DNA from: Parasulfuritortus sp036391875
GTDB taxonomy: Bacteria; Pseudomonadota; Gammaproteobacteria; Burkholderiales; Thiobacillaceae
Length of the DNA: 64,000 nucleotides
Assembly: GCA_036391875.1 (NCBI GenBank)
Contig: DASVZA010000007.1
Coordinates: 1-64,000 of the forward strand
Direction of reading: 5' to 3'
Shown: piece by piece, positions 31,237 to 39,189 of the stretch
How the letters are laid out: each line of letters begins with the position of its first letter
Position numbering within the stretch: position 1 is the first letter of the stretch
Position numbers and translations under genes: made by a program
The notes under the pieces: model-generated
The model's database searches: none
The model's input: the letters and a program-made list of their open reading frames with translations, nothing else
Told to the model about the DNA's origin: nothing

Positions 31237-31644
31237 TCAGCTTAGTTCAGAAATTCGAGTTTTCAGACTGTCCAGTCCGTTTTCCACATCCTCCGGATGC
31301 GGTGCCAGCAATTCCGGGACGTAACTCACCTCGATGAATTCGCCCACCTGCACGCCCTGCTCGTTGTCGTGGGTCACCCACCAGACCCCGGGATAAGCGG
31401 TCTCGGCGATGCGCGAGCCGCCGCCGATGTCGAGCGCGATATCCACCTCGCCCTTGCCCAGTCGCTCCAGCAGCCAGCGCCGGTCGGCCAGCGACAGCGG
31501 CAGGCCGCGCAGGTCGATGCTGGCTGTCTCGCCGGTCCGACACAGGGTTTCGAGTAGGGCGGCGACCTCGCGCAGCACGGCCGGCGCGCTGCCGGTCAGG
31601 CCGCCGTCGTCCATCACCACGGGAATGTCAGCGAGGCGCGTCAC
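31237..31644 (-). CDS. hupH: HupH/HyaF-type hydrogenase expression protein
   Basis: A 135-residue protein matching the C-terminal domain of HupH/HyaF: GVWWVTHDNEQG followed by FIEVSYVPELL and the acidic end APHPEDVENGLDSL. Family members act in maturation or cofactor insertion of the hydrogenase small subunit. It is shorter than HyaF (about 285 residues), so only one domain is present. It overlaps hupD by 17 bases and precedes hynS. Confidence 0.82.
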   Translation of the reverse strand: MTRLADIPVVMDDGGLTGSAPAVLREVAALLETLCRTGETASIDLRGLPLSLADRRWLLERLGKGEVDIALDIGGGSRIAETAYPGVWWVTHDNEQGVQVGEFIEVSYVPELLAPHPEDVENGLDSLKTRISELS

Positions 31645-32107
31645 GCCAGGCTCCGATCAGGTCTTGGATGTGTTGGCAGGCGAGCGGCACGGCGGCGGCG
31701 ACCTTCTCGGTCGGGGCCTCGCCCCAGTCGACCTTCTCCGGCTGGATCGCGACCAGCGCACGTTGCGCCGGCCAGTGCCCGGACAGACGGGCGATCGCCA
31801 TCAGGTCGATGAGGCCCACTTCGTGGACACTGGATTTGCGGTTTCCGGTGAGGAAGGCATCCATATTCTCGCCCTCGAAAACCCTCACGACGCCAGGTGC
31901 GGACTTGAGTTCGGCGGCGTCGACCACCACCAGGGAGTCGGCCTCCTCGATCGGCCCGGCCAGGGTGAAGCTGAGCGTGCCGCCGTCGAGCAGCTCGACC
32001 TGGTCGGCCTCCGCGAACCGGTCCCGCAGGGCCTCGATGACGTGGACTCCGACGCCTTCATCGGAGAGCAGGGTATTGCCGATTCCCAGGACCAAAATTT
32101 TTCTCAT
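31628..32107 (-). CDS. hupD: Hydrogenase maturation endopeptidase
   Basis: A 159-residue HyaD/HupD peptidase that cuts the C-terminal peptide from the large subunit once nickel is in place. The Ni-sensing residues are in LGIGNTLLSDEGVG (Glu), VVVDAAE (Asp) and SSVHEVGL (His). The ATG at 32107 is where the family begins; the frame runs further up to 32230 without similarity. As the first gene of the operon it sits beside the divergent hypC promoter region. Confidence 0.9.
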   Translation of the reverse strand: MRKILVLGIGNTLLSDEGVGVHVIEALRDRFAEADQVELLDGGTLSFTLAGPIEEADSLVVVDAAELKSAPGVVRVFEGENMDAFLTGNRKSSVHEVGLIDLMAIARLSGHWPAQRALVAIQPEKVDWGEAPTEKVAAAVPLACQHIQDLIGAWRDAPR

Positions 32108-32136
32108 GGCTAATAAGCTAGACGGAAAATCGAACC

Positions 32137-32150
32137 GGCACAACGTCTGC
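32137..32150 (+). promoter_or_regulatory. Possible sigma-54 promoter for hypCABD
   Basis: CCGGCACAACGTCTGC resembles the -24/-12 consensus TGGCAC-N5-TTGC: GG and GC are exactly 12 bases apart, but the first T and the first T of TTGC are both C. The position, about 80 bases before hypC in the hydrogenase divergent region, fits the NtrC-type control known for some hydrogenases. Weak match, tentative. Confidence 0.25.
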
Positions 32151-32230
32151 AAAACGCGGACCGTTGAAGCAATGGACTGTATTGAATTTTTCCATCTCCA
32201 ATAAGAACCCGACTCGCCTATACTGCGCAC

Positions 32231-32467
32231 ATGTGTCTAGCCATTCCCATGCAGATCGAAGCCATCGACGGTTACGTCGCCCGCTGCCAGGCCAAAGGGG
32301 TCCGGCGCGAGGTGTCGCTGTTCATGCTGCAGGACGAGATGCCCTCGATCGGCGACTACGTCATGGTCCACGTCGGCTACGCCATCCAGACCATGACCGA
32401 AGCCGAGGCCCGCTCGGCCTGGGAGCTGTTCGACGAAATCCTGAGCGAAACGGACCAGCCCGCCTGA
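32231..32467 (+). CDS. hypC: Hydrogenase maturation chaperone HypC
   Basis: A 78-residue protein that begins MCLAIPMQI, with the essential Cys2 after the initiator Met. HypC carries the Fe(CN)2CO unit from HypD to the large subunit precursor. There is no obvious Shine-Dalgarno sequence before the ATG, but the conserved N-terminus fixes the start. It is the first gene of hypCABD, divergent from hupD across 123 bases. Confidence 0.94.
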   Translation: MCLAIPMQIEAIDGYVARCQAKGVRREVSLFMLQDEMPSIGDYVMVHVGYAIQTMTEAEARSAWELFDEILSETDQPA

Positions 32468-32468
32468 C

Positions 32469-32828
32469 ATGCACGAGTTGTCCGTCGCCCAGGCACTGGT
32501 CGAACAGGTCGAAGGACTGGCGGCCGAGCACGGCGCCGCGAACGTGCACCTGATCCGGGTCCGGATCGGCCCCCTGGCCGGCGTGGTCGCCGAACTCCTC
32601 GCCCACGCCTTCCCGCTCGCAGCCGCCGGCACCCGGGCCGAGCACGCCCGGCTCGACCTGGTCGAAGCCCCGATCCGGGTCCGCTGCCAGACCTGCGGTG
32701 CGGAAACCGACGCCACGGCCAACCGCCTGATCTGCGGCGCCTGCGGCGACTGGCACACCAACGTCGTCTCCGGCGAGGAACTGATCCTGGAGACGGTGGA
32801 ACTGGACATCCCCGAACACGGAGGATAA
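32469..32828 (+). CDS. hypA: Hydrogenase nickel insertion protein HypA
   Basis: A 119-residue protein that begins MHELSVAQALV; the N-terminal Met-His binds nickel. The zinc site has CQTCGAE and CGACGDW near residues 75-95. With HypB it delivers nickel to the large subunit. One base separates it from hypC. Confidence 0.94.
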   Translation: MHELSVAQALVEQVEGLAAEHGAANVHLIRVRIGPLAGVVAELLAHAFPLAAAGTRAEHARLDLVEAPIRVRCQTCGAETDATANRLICGACGDWHTNVVSGEELILETVELDIPEHGG

Positions 32829-32831
32829 GCA

Positions 32832-33638
32832 ATGTGCGACACCTGCGGCTGCAACGTCACGCCGGGCAATCGTAAATTCGCCTACAAGCCGGTCGAGCCC
32901 GGCGCGACCACCATTTCAGTCCTGCAAGGCCTGCTCAAGAAGAACGACGACCAGGCCGAGCACAACCGCGCCCACTTCGACGCCCGCGGCATCCTGACCA
33001 TCAACCTGATGTCCTCACCCGGCTCCGGCAAGACCGCCCTGCTCGAAGCGACCATCGCCGCACTGAAATCGCAGCTCAAGATCGCCGTCATCGAGGGCGA
33101 CCTGGAAACCGAGAACGACGCCGACCGCATCCGAGCCCAGGGCGTGCCGGCCTACCAGATCGTCACCGGCACCGCCTGCCACCTCGACGCCCACATGGTG
33201 CACGACGCCCTGCACCACATGGATCTGGACGGCATCGACATCCTGTTCGTCGAGAACGTCGGCAACCTGGTCTGCCCGGCCAGCTTCGACCTCGGCCAGC
33301 ACCTCAATATCGCCCTGCTCTCGGTCACCGAGGGCGACGACAAGCCAGCCAAGTACCCGGTCATGTTCCGCGGCGCCGATGCCGTGCTGATCACCAAGAC
33401 CGACCTGCTCGCCGTGCTCGACGACTTCGACCCGGCCAAGGCCGAGCGCCACGTCCGCGAGCTGGCCAACCCGGCCCCCATCCTGCGCCTGTCGGCCCGC
33501 AAGGGCGAAGGCATGACCGCCTGGCTGGCCTGGCTGTTCGGCCAGCTGGCCGAACAGCGCCGCCGCGTCCAGGCCGGCGAAACCCAGCGCCCGGTGATCC
33601 AGCCGGAAGGCGCCCGACTGCACACGGAACTGGCATGA
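32832..33638 (+). CDS. hypB: Hydrogenase nickel GTPase HypB
   Basis: A 268-residue SIMIBI GTPase. It starts MCDTCGCN, the high-affinity metal motif, but has no histidine-rich stretch. The P-loop is SSPGSGKTALLE, followed by EGDLETENDADR, VENVGNLVCPA and the base-specificity motif ITKTDLL. A strong ribosome site (GGAGG) precedes it. It overlaps hypD by four bases. Confidence 0.95.
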   Translation: MCDTCGCNVTPGNRKFAYKPVEPGATTISVLQGLLKKNDDQAEHNRAHFDARGILTINLMSSPGSGKTALLEATIAALKSQLKIAVIEGDLETENDADRIRAQGVPAYQIVTGTACHLDAHMVHDALHHMDLDGIDILFVENVGNLVCPASFDLGQHLNIALLSVTEGDDKPAKYPVMFRGADAVLITKTDLLAVLDDFDPAKAERHVRELANPAPILRLSARKGEGMTAWLAWLFGQLAEQRRRVQAGETQRPVIQPEGARLHTELA

Positions 33639-34723
33639 GCGAAGCACAGGACTGGCTGGCACGCCTTCGCGCCCTCGACATCGACCGCCCGATCAAGATC
33701 ATGAACGTCTGCGGCGGCCACGAACGCTCCATCACCCAGGCCGGCCTGCGCGGCATCCTGCCGGAAAAGATCGAACTGATCCCCGGCCCCGGCTGCCCGG
33801 TCTGCGTCTGCCCGGAAGAGGACATCTACCAGGCCATGCAGCTCGCCCTGCAGGACAAGGTCATCCTGGTCGCCTTCGGCGACATGCTGCGGGTGCCGGT
33901 CAACGTGCCCAAGGGCGAGGTCCGCTCCCTGGTCGAGGCCCAGGCCGCCGGCGCCGACGTGCGCCCCATCGCCAGCCCGACCGAGGCCAAGAAGATCGCC
34001 CTGGACAATCCGGACAAGCCGGTGGTGTTCTTCGCCGCCGGCTTCGAGACCACCACCGCCCCGGTCGCCGCCCTGGTCGCCGAGGGCATGCCGGACAACC
34101 TATACATCCTGCTCTCCGGCCGGCTGACCTGGCCGGCGGTCGCCATGCTGCTCGACTCCGGCACACCCGGCTTCGACGCCCTGGTCGCACCCGGCCACGT
34201 CTCCACCATCATGGGCCCGCAGGAATGGCAGTTCGTGATCGACGACCACGCCATCCCGGCCGCGGTCGCCGGCTTCAACCCGGACTCGCTGCTGGCCGCG
34301 TTCTACTCCGTGCTCAAGCAGCACCGGACCGGCAAGCTGTTCCTCGACAACTGCTACCAGGAAGTCGCCCACGCCAACGGCAACCGCACCGCCCAGCGCC
34401 TGCTCGCCATGACCATGGACGTGGTCGACGCCAACTGGCGCGGCATCGGCATCATCCCCAAGTCCGGCTACGCCCTGAAGCCGGAATACGCCGCCCACGA
34501 CGCCCGGCTGAAGTTCCCCGACCACGCCGACCCGACCCGGCGCCGGTCCGGCGAAATGCCGCCCGGCTGCGACTGCGCCTCGGTCGTGCTGGGCAAGATC
34601 TATCCCAACCAATGCCGCCTGTTCGGCACCGCCTGCACGCCGCGCAACCCCGTCGGCCCCTGCATGGTCTCGGACGAAGGCGCCTGCCGCATCTGGTGGT
34701 CGAGCGGCGCGGAGAAAGACTGA
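33635..34723 (+). CDS. hypD: Hydrogenase maturation protein HypD
   Basis: A 362-residue iron-sulfur scaffold on which Fe(CN)2CO is assembled with HypC. Conserved motifs: VCGGHERSITQAGLR, GPGCPVCVCP, FAAGFETTTAP, and C-terminal cysteines in PPGCDCASV and PNQCRLFGTACTP for the 4Fe-4S cluster. The usual next genes, hypE and hypF, do not follow and must be elsewhere in the genome. Confidence 0.95.
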   Translation: MSEAQDWLARLRALDIDRPIKIMNVCGGHERSITQAGLRGILPEKIELIPGPGCPVCVCPEEDIYQAMQLALQDKVILVAFGDMLRVPVNVPKGEVRSLVEAQAAGADVRPIASPTEAKKIALDNPDKPVVFFAAGFETTTAPVAALVAEGMPDNLYILLSGRLTWPAVAMLLDSGTPGFDALVAPGHVSTIMGPQEWQFVIDDHAIPAAVAGFNPDSLLAAFYSVLKQHRTGKLFLDNCYQEVAHANGNRTAQRLLAMTMDVVDANWRGIGIIPKSGYALKPEYAAHDARLKFPDHADPTRRRSGEMPPGCDCASVVLGKIYPNQCRLFGTACTPRNPVGPCMVSDEGACRIWWSSGAEKD

Positions 34724-34724
34724 C

Positions 34725-34943
34725 ATGCCGGGCCTGGGCGGCAGTACGGCGGCGCTGCTCTGGGGCATGCTGTTCGGTTCGATCGGCGTCGGCTTTTCCA
34801 TCTACGGCCGCAAGCAGCGTGCAGCCGTCCCCTTCGCCGTCGGGGTCGCCCTGATGGCCTACCCTTTCTTCGTCGCCAACACCTACCTGCTGGTCCTGAT
34901 CGGCGTCGCGCTCTGCGCGGTGCCCTACTTCATCCGCCTCTGA
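34725..34943 (+). CDS. Small membrane protein after hypD
   Basis: A 72-residue protein of almost only hydrophobic character. It has about three short membrane segments: AALLWGMLFGSIGVGFSIY, AVGVALMAYPFFVAN and LLVLIGVALCAVPYF. It follows hypD by one base, so it is co-transcribed. I recognise no characterised family. A role in nickel or hydrogenase biology would be a guess from position. Confidence 0.72.
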   Translation: MPGLGGSTAALLWGMLFGSIGVGFSIYGRKQRAAVPFAVGVALMAYPFFVANTYLLVLIGVALCAVPYFIRL

Positions 34944-35117
34944 ACGGCGGTATGCTCCGTGCCCCTGGCATTCATGCCGACCGGCAGGCAACCAAACCCC
35001 AGCAAACCAATCCAACCTCCACCCTCGAACATCCGCCGCGCTGGATTGAGAGCACCGGTCCGCACGGATGAGGGAACGCAGTACGTCCCGCAATAACCAA
35101 TGAATGGAGATCAGACT

Positions 35118-35573
35118 ATGAACGCCAAATCTTTGACTTGTGCGCTGCTTTTCGCGGCGGCCCCTTTCCTGGTCGTGTGGCCCCAAGCCAGCTTCGCGGA
35201 CGAACCCGCGGCCAGCCAGGCCCATCCGTCGCATCTGAAGGTGGTGTTTCAGGTCAGCGACAACGATCCGGGCAAATGGAACCTGACCTTGAACAACGCG
35301 TTCAACGCCCAGCGGGAATTCGGCGCGAACGGGATAGACATCGAGATCGTCGCCTACGGCCCCGGGATCAACATGCTCAAGTTCGATTCGGCGGTGTCGG
35401 GCCGCATCATGGACGCCCTGCAGAAAGGCATCCGGGTCGAGGCATGCCAGAACACCATGAGAGGCATGAAACTGACGCCCAAGGACATGCTGCCCAATAT
35501 CGGCTATGTGCCGTCCGGGGTCGGCGAGATCATCATGAAGGAGCAAGAGGGGTACGCGTACATCAGGCCTTGA
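35118..35573 (+). CDS. Exported DsrE-family protein
   Basis: A 151-residue protein with a signal peptide (residues about 1-26, LLFAAAPFLVVWPQASFADE). It is followed by a DsrE/DsrF-like domain: LKVVFQVSDNDPGKWNLTL, IEIVAYGPGINMLK, GIRVEACQNTM and IGYVPSGVGEIIMKEQEG. The Cys in EACQNTM is at the place of the active DsrE cysteine. Periplasmic relatives are common in sulfur-oxidising and metal-handling bacteria; none has a firm reaction. The ATG at 35118 is preceded by GGAGA and fits the signal peptide, unlike the in-frame start at 35100. It is monocistronic. Confidence 0.8.
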   Translation: MNAKSLTCALLFAAAPFLVVWPQASFADEPAASQAHPSHLKVVFQVSDNDPGKWNLTLNNAFNAQREFGANGIDIEIVAYGPGINMLKFDSAVSGRIMDALQKGIRVEACQNTMRGMKLTPKDMLPNIGYVPSGVGEIIMKEQEGYAYIRP

Positions 35574-35716
35574 CGGCCACTTGTACATCGCGGGTCCGGC
35601 CGCTCGATTGTCTGGCCGTGTCCGCAGAAGGCCTTGCCGCCGGTGGAAGGGGCTTCATGGCGAAGCTCCTTCGATCCATCAGAAAACAATAATTAACTTA
35701 TATGTGAATCAATTAG

Positions 35717-35739
35717 TTACAACCGAAACATGGTTGTAA
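35717..35739. promoter_or_regulatory. Inverted repeat upstream of the oxidase operon
   Basis: TTACAACC and GGTTGTAA are perfect 8-bp arms around 7 bases, in an AT-rich region about 100 bases before coxB. The spacing and symmetry suit a dimeric repressor or activator. No regulator can be named. Confidence 0.45.
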
Positions 35740-35837
35740 AAGCATCCCCTCCCCGCTAGTTTGTTAAGAATGCGCAACAAAGCGCCGGACCTGTCCCGAG
35801 GTACCGGCACGGTGCAGCGGGCAGGAGGAGACAGTAG

Positions 35838-36947
35838 ATGAAGCTACGATGGCTGCCGATCGTTTCGTCAGGCGCATGGTCCGGTCCGGCGCTGGCCGAT
35901 TGGCAACTCAATCTGCAGCACCCCGACTCGATCATCGCGCAGCGCATCTACGACCTGCACAGCCTGATCCTGCTGATCTGCCTGGTCATCTTCATCGCGG
36001 TGTTCGGGACCATGTTCTATGCCCTGTTCAAGCACCGCAAGAGCGTCGGCCACGCGGCGCATCCCTTCCACGAGAACACGACGGTCGAGGTCATCTGGAC
36101 CGTCATTCCGTTCCTGATCCTGGTCGGCATGGCCTGGCCGGCGACCAAAACCATCCTGGCCCAGAAGGACACCAGCGATCCCGATCTCACCATCAAGATC
36201 ACCGGCTACCAGTGGAAGTGGGGCTACGACTACCTGCAGGACAAGGTCAAGTTCATGAGCGTGCTGGCCACCCCGCAGGACCAGATCCAGAACAAGGCGC
36301 CCAAGGATGCCAACTACCTGCTGGAAGTGGACGAGCCGATGGTGGTGCCGGTGGGCAAGAAAGTGCGTGTGCTGCTGACCAGCAACGACGTGATCCACTC
36401 CTGGTGGGTCCCGGCCCTCGGCGTGAAACAGGACGCCATCCCCGGCTTCATCCGCGACAGCTGGTTCCGGGCCGACCGCATCGGCACCTTCCGCGGCCAG
36501 TGCGCCGAGCTGTGCGGCCGGGGCCATGCCTTCATGCCCATCGTGGTGGAGGTCAAGTCCCAGGCCGACTACGACGCCTGGCTGGCGGCCAAGCAGAGCA
36601 AGCTCGCCATGGCCGCCGCCCAGTCAACCAAGACCTTCGACCCGGCCGCGCTGAAGGCCATGGGCGAGAAGGTCTATGCGGCCAATTGCGGGTCCTGCCA
36701 CCAGGCCAACGGCAAGGGCATCCCCGGCGTCTTCCCGGCCCTGGCCGGCGACAAGGTGGTCGTCGGCAGCAAGGCAGGCCACATCACCACGGTGCTCGAG
36801 GGGCGGCCGGGCACGGCCATGCCGGCCTTCGGGCCGCAGTTGTCCGACGCGGACATTGCGGCCGTTCTGAGCTATGAGCGCAACGCCTGGGGCAACAACG
36901 CCGGCATCGTCCAGCCGGCCGAGGTCGCGGCACTGCGGAAGAAATAG
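35838..36947 (+). CDS. coxB: Cytochrome c oxidase subunit II with fused cytochrome c
   Basis: A 369-residue subunit II. A signal peptide and two membrane helices (LILLICLVIFIAVFGTMFY and TVIPFLILVGMAWPA) come first, then the cupredoxin domain with the CuA site CAELCGRGHAFM, preceded by SNDVIHSWWVPALGVKQDA. Residues about 280-369 are a C-terminal cytochrome c domain with CGSCH and Met of TAMPAFG, making this a caa3-type enzyme. It accepts electrons and passes them to subunit I. A strong AGGAGG ribosome site precedes the ATG. It is the first gene of the cox operon. Confidence 0.95.
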   Translation: MKLRWLPIVSSGAWSGPALADWQLNLQHPDSIIAQRIYDLHSLILLICLVIFIAVFGTMFYALFKHRKSVGHAAHPFHENTTVEVIWTVIPFLILVGMAWPATKTILAQKDTSDPDLTIKITGYQWKWGYDYLQDKVKFMSVLATPQDQIQNKAPKDANYLLEVDEPMVVPVGKKVRVLLTSNDVIHSWWVPALGVKQDAIPGFIRDSWFRADRIGTFRGQCAELCGRGHAFMPIVVEVKSQADYDAWLAAKQSKLAMAAAQSTKTFDPAALKAMGEKVYAANCGSCHQANGKGIPGVFPALAGDKVVVGSKAGHITTVLEGRPGTAMPAFGPQLSDADIAAVLSYERNAWGNNAGIVQPAEVAALRKK

Positions 36948-36956
36948 GAGACCAGC

Positions 36957-38537
36957 ATGAACACCGTTGCAGGCACCGTCGACGAAATCAGGCACCCAGC
37001 CAGGCCGCACGGCGTGTGGCGCTGGCTGACCACCACCAACCACAAGGACATCGGCACCCTGTATCTGTGGTTCGCGGCCACCATGTTCCTGGCGGGCGGC
37101 AGCATGGCGATGCTGATCCGCGCCGAGCTGTTCGAGCCGGGCATGCAGATCGTGCAGCCGGAGGTGTTCAACCAGCTGACCACCCTGCACGGCCTGATCA
37201 TGATCTTCGGAGTGATCATGCCGACCTTCACCGGCTTCGCCAACTGGCAGATTCCGCTGATGATCGGCGCGCCCGACATGGCCTTCCCGCGCATGAACAA
37301 CTGGAGCTTCTGGCTGCTTCCCGTGGCCGGCAGCTTCCTCCTCGGCTCGCTCTTCCTGCCCGGCGGTGCGGTGGCCGGCGGCTGGACCATGTACCCCCCG
37401 CTCTATATCCAGGGCGGCATCAGCTATGACCTGACCATCTTCGCGATCCACATCCTGGGCGCCTCGTCCATCATGGGCGCGATCAACATCATCACCACCA
37501 TCCTGAACATGCGCGCGCCGGGCATGACCCCGATGAAGATGCCGATGTTCGTCTGGACCTGGCTGATCACCGGCTTCCTGCTGATCGCCGTCATGCCGGT
37601 GCTGGCCGGGGCGGTGACCATGCTCTTGATGGACCGCAACTTCGGCACCCATTTCTTCAATGCGGCCGGCGGCGGCGACCCGGTGATGTTCCAGCACATC
37701 TTCTGGTTCTTCGGCCACCCCGAGGTCTACATCCTGATCCTGCCCGCCTTCGGCATCATCTCGAGCGTGGTGCCGACCTTCGCCCGCAAGCCGCTGTTCG
37801 GCTACGCCTCGATGGTCTACGCCACCAGCTGCATCGCCCTCCTGTCGTTCCTGGTCTGGGGCCACCACATGTTTACCGTCGGCATGCAGGCCGGCGCGCA
37901 GCTGTTCTTCATGTACACCACGATGCTGATCGCCGTGCCGACCGGGGTGAAGGTATTCAACTGGGTCGCCACCATGTGGAAAGGCAGCATGACCTTCGAG
38001 ACGCCGATGCTGTTCGCCATCGCCTTCATCTGCCTGTTCACCATCGGCGGCTTCTCGGGCCTGGTCCTGGCCATGGTGCCGGTCGACATCCAGCTGCAGG
38101 ACACCTACTACGTGGTGGCCCATTTCCACTATGTACTGGTCACCGGCGCGCTGTTCGCGATCTACTCCGGGCTTTACTACTGGCTGCCGAAGTGGACCGG
38201 CCACATGTACGACGAGCGCCTCGGCCGCTGGCATTTCTGGCTGTCCGCCATCTCGGTCAACGTCCTGTTCTTCCCCATGCACTTCCTCGGCCTGGCCGGC
38301 ATGCCGCGCCGCGTCGCGGACTACGCCCCCCAGTTCACCGACTTCAACCAGGTGGCCTCCATCGGCGGCTTCGTGTTCGGCGCCAGCCAGATCCTGCTGC
38401 TGATCGTCATCCTCAAATGCATCCGGGGCGGCCCCAAGGCCGAGGCCCGCGTCTGGGAAGGCGCCGAAGGATTGGAATGGACCGTGCCCTCGCCGGCGCC
38501 GTACCACACCTTCGCCACGCCGCCGGAAGTGAAATGA
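36957..38537 (+). CDS. coxA: Cytochrome c oxidase subunit I
   Basis: A 526-residue heme-copper oxidase subunit I with about twelve membrane helices. Ligands are visible: TLHGLIMIFG (heme a His), WFFGHPEVYILILPAFG (CuB His and the cross-linked Tyr, with the Glu of A1-type oxidases), WGHHMFTVG (CuB His pair) and VAHFHYVLVTG (heme a3 and a). It reduces O2 to water and pumps protons. It lies nine bases after coxB and its stop overlaps the next small gene. Confidence 0.96.
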   Translation: MNTVAGTVDEIRHPARPHGVWRWLTTTNHKDIGTLYLWFAATMFLAGGSMAMLIRAELFEPGMQIVQPEVFNQLTTLHGLIMIFGVIMPTFTGFANWQIPLMIGAPDMAFPRMNNWSFWLLPVAGSFLLGSLFLPGGAVAGGWTMYPPLYIQGGISYDLTIFAIHILGASSIMGAINIITTILNMRAPGMTPMKMPMFVWTWLITGFLLIAVMPVLAGAVTMLLMDRNFGTHFFNAAGGGDPVMFQHIFWFFGHPEVYILILPAFGIISSVVPTFARKPLFGYASMVYATSCIALLSFLVWGHHMFTVGMQAGAQLFFMYTTMLIAVPTGVKVFNWVATMWKGSMTFETPMLFAIAFICLFTIGGFSGLVLAMVPVDIQLQDTYYVVAHFHYVLVTGALFAIYSGLYYWLPKWTGHMYDERLGRWHFWLSAISVNVLFFPMHFLGLAGMPRRVADYAPQFTDFNQVASIGGFVFGASQILLLIVILKCIRGGPKAEARVWEGAEGLEWTVPSPAPYHTFATPPEVK

Positions 38538-38632
38538 ACGAACTGGCCAAACGCAACCGCAAGACGGCGATCGTGCTGCTGATCGTGGTCGCGGCCTTGT
38601 TCGCGCTGGCTTTCCTGGAGGTCGGGCAATGA
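38534..38632 (+). CDS. Cytochrome oxidase small assembly protein
   Basis: A 32-residue single-helix protein: a basic start (NELAKRNRKTAI) followed by one membrane helix (VLLIVVAALFALAFLEV). It overlaps the coxA stop (ATGA) and the ctaG start (ATGA), which is strong evidence that it is translated. Short proteins of this kind lie between coxA and ctaG in many betaproteobacteria and are labelled small assembly proteins; the mechanism is unknown. Confidence 0.85.
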   Translation: MNELAKRNRKTAIVLLIVVAALFALAFLEVGQ

Positions 38633-39165
38633 CCGGCGACATCCGCCGCGCCAACCTCCGCACGCTGCGAAAGCTGCTGTTCGCGGCGGTGGCCATGTTC
38701 GGCTTCGGCTTCGCGCTGGTGCCGCTCTACAGCGTGTTCTGCGACGTGACCGGCCTCAACCGGGACGCGGTCCAGGCCCTGGCCAACAACACCCAGGTCG
38801 ACTACAGCCGCCGGGTCATCGTGGAACTGGTCGCCAACACCCAGGACGACCGTATCTGGCGTTTCAGCGCGCCGTCGCAACCGCTGCTGGTCCATCCGGG
38901 GCAGCTGGTCCAGGTCGAATACACGCTGGAAAACCTCACCGACCAACCCTTGCTGGGCCGGGCCGTGCACAGCTTCGGCCCGCTCGCGGCCGGGCCGCAT
39001 TTCAAGAACATCGAGTGCTTCTGCTTCCGGAACGAGCACCTGGCGCCCAGGGAGAAGACCGAACTGCCGCTGGTGTTCGTGATCGACCGCAACCTGCCGA
39101 AGGACATCAACGTGGTGACGCTGTCCTACACCCTGTTCAGGCTGGCACCAGGGACGGGAACCTGA
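38629..39165 (+). CDS. ctaG: Copper chaperone CtaG/Cox11
   Basis: A 178-residue protein with one N-terminal membrane helix (LLFAAVAMFGFGFALVPLY) and an immunoglobulin-like periplasmic domain. The copper-binding motif is ECFCFRNEHL, and Cys of VFCDVTGLN lies just after the helix. It inserts CuB into subunit I. It is coupled to the preceding small protein by a four-base overlap. Confidence 0.94.
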   Translation: MTGDIRRANLRTLRKLLFAAVAMFGFGFALVPLYSVFCDVTGLNRDAVQALANNTQVDYSRRVIVELVANTQDDRIWRFSAPSQPLLVHPGQLVQVEYTLENLTDQPLLGRAVHSFGPLAAGPHFKNIECFCFRNEHLAPREKTELPLVFVIDRNLPKDINVVTLSYTLFRLAPGTGT

Positions 39166-39189
39166 ATGGCAGGCGACGAGGAGACGACC

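Noticed and set aside
36624..38696. A 690-codon minus-strand frame opposite the oxidase genes
   Set aside because: Its composition is that of an antisense artefact (Asp/His/Gln/Arg-rich), and coxB, coxA and ctaG on the plus strand are unmistakable.
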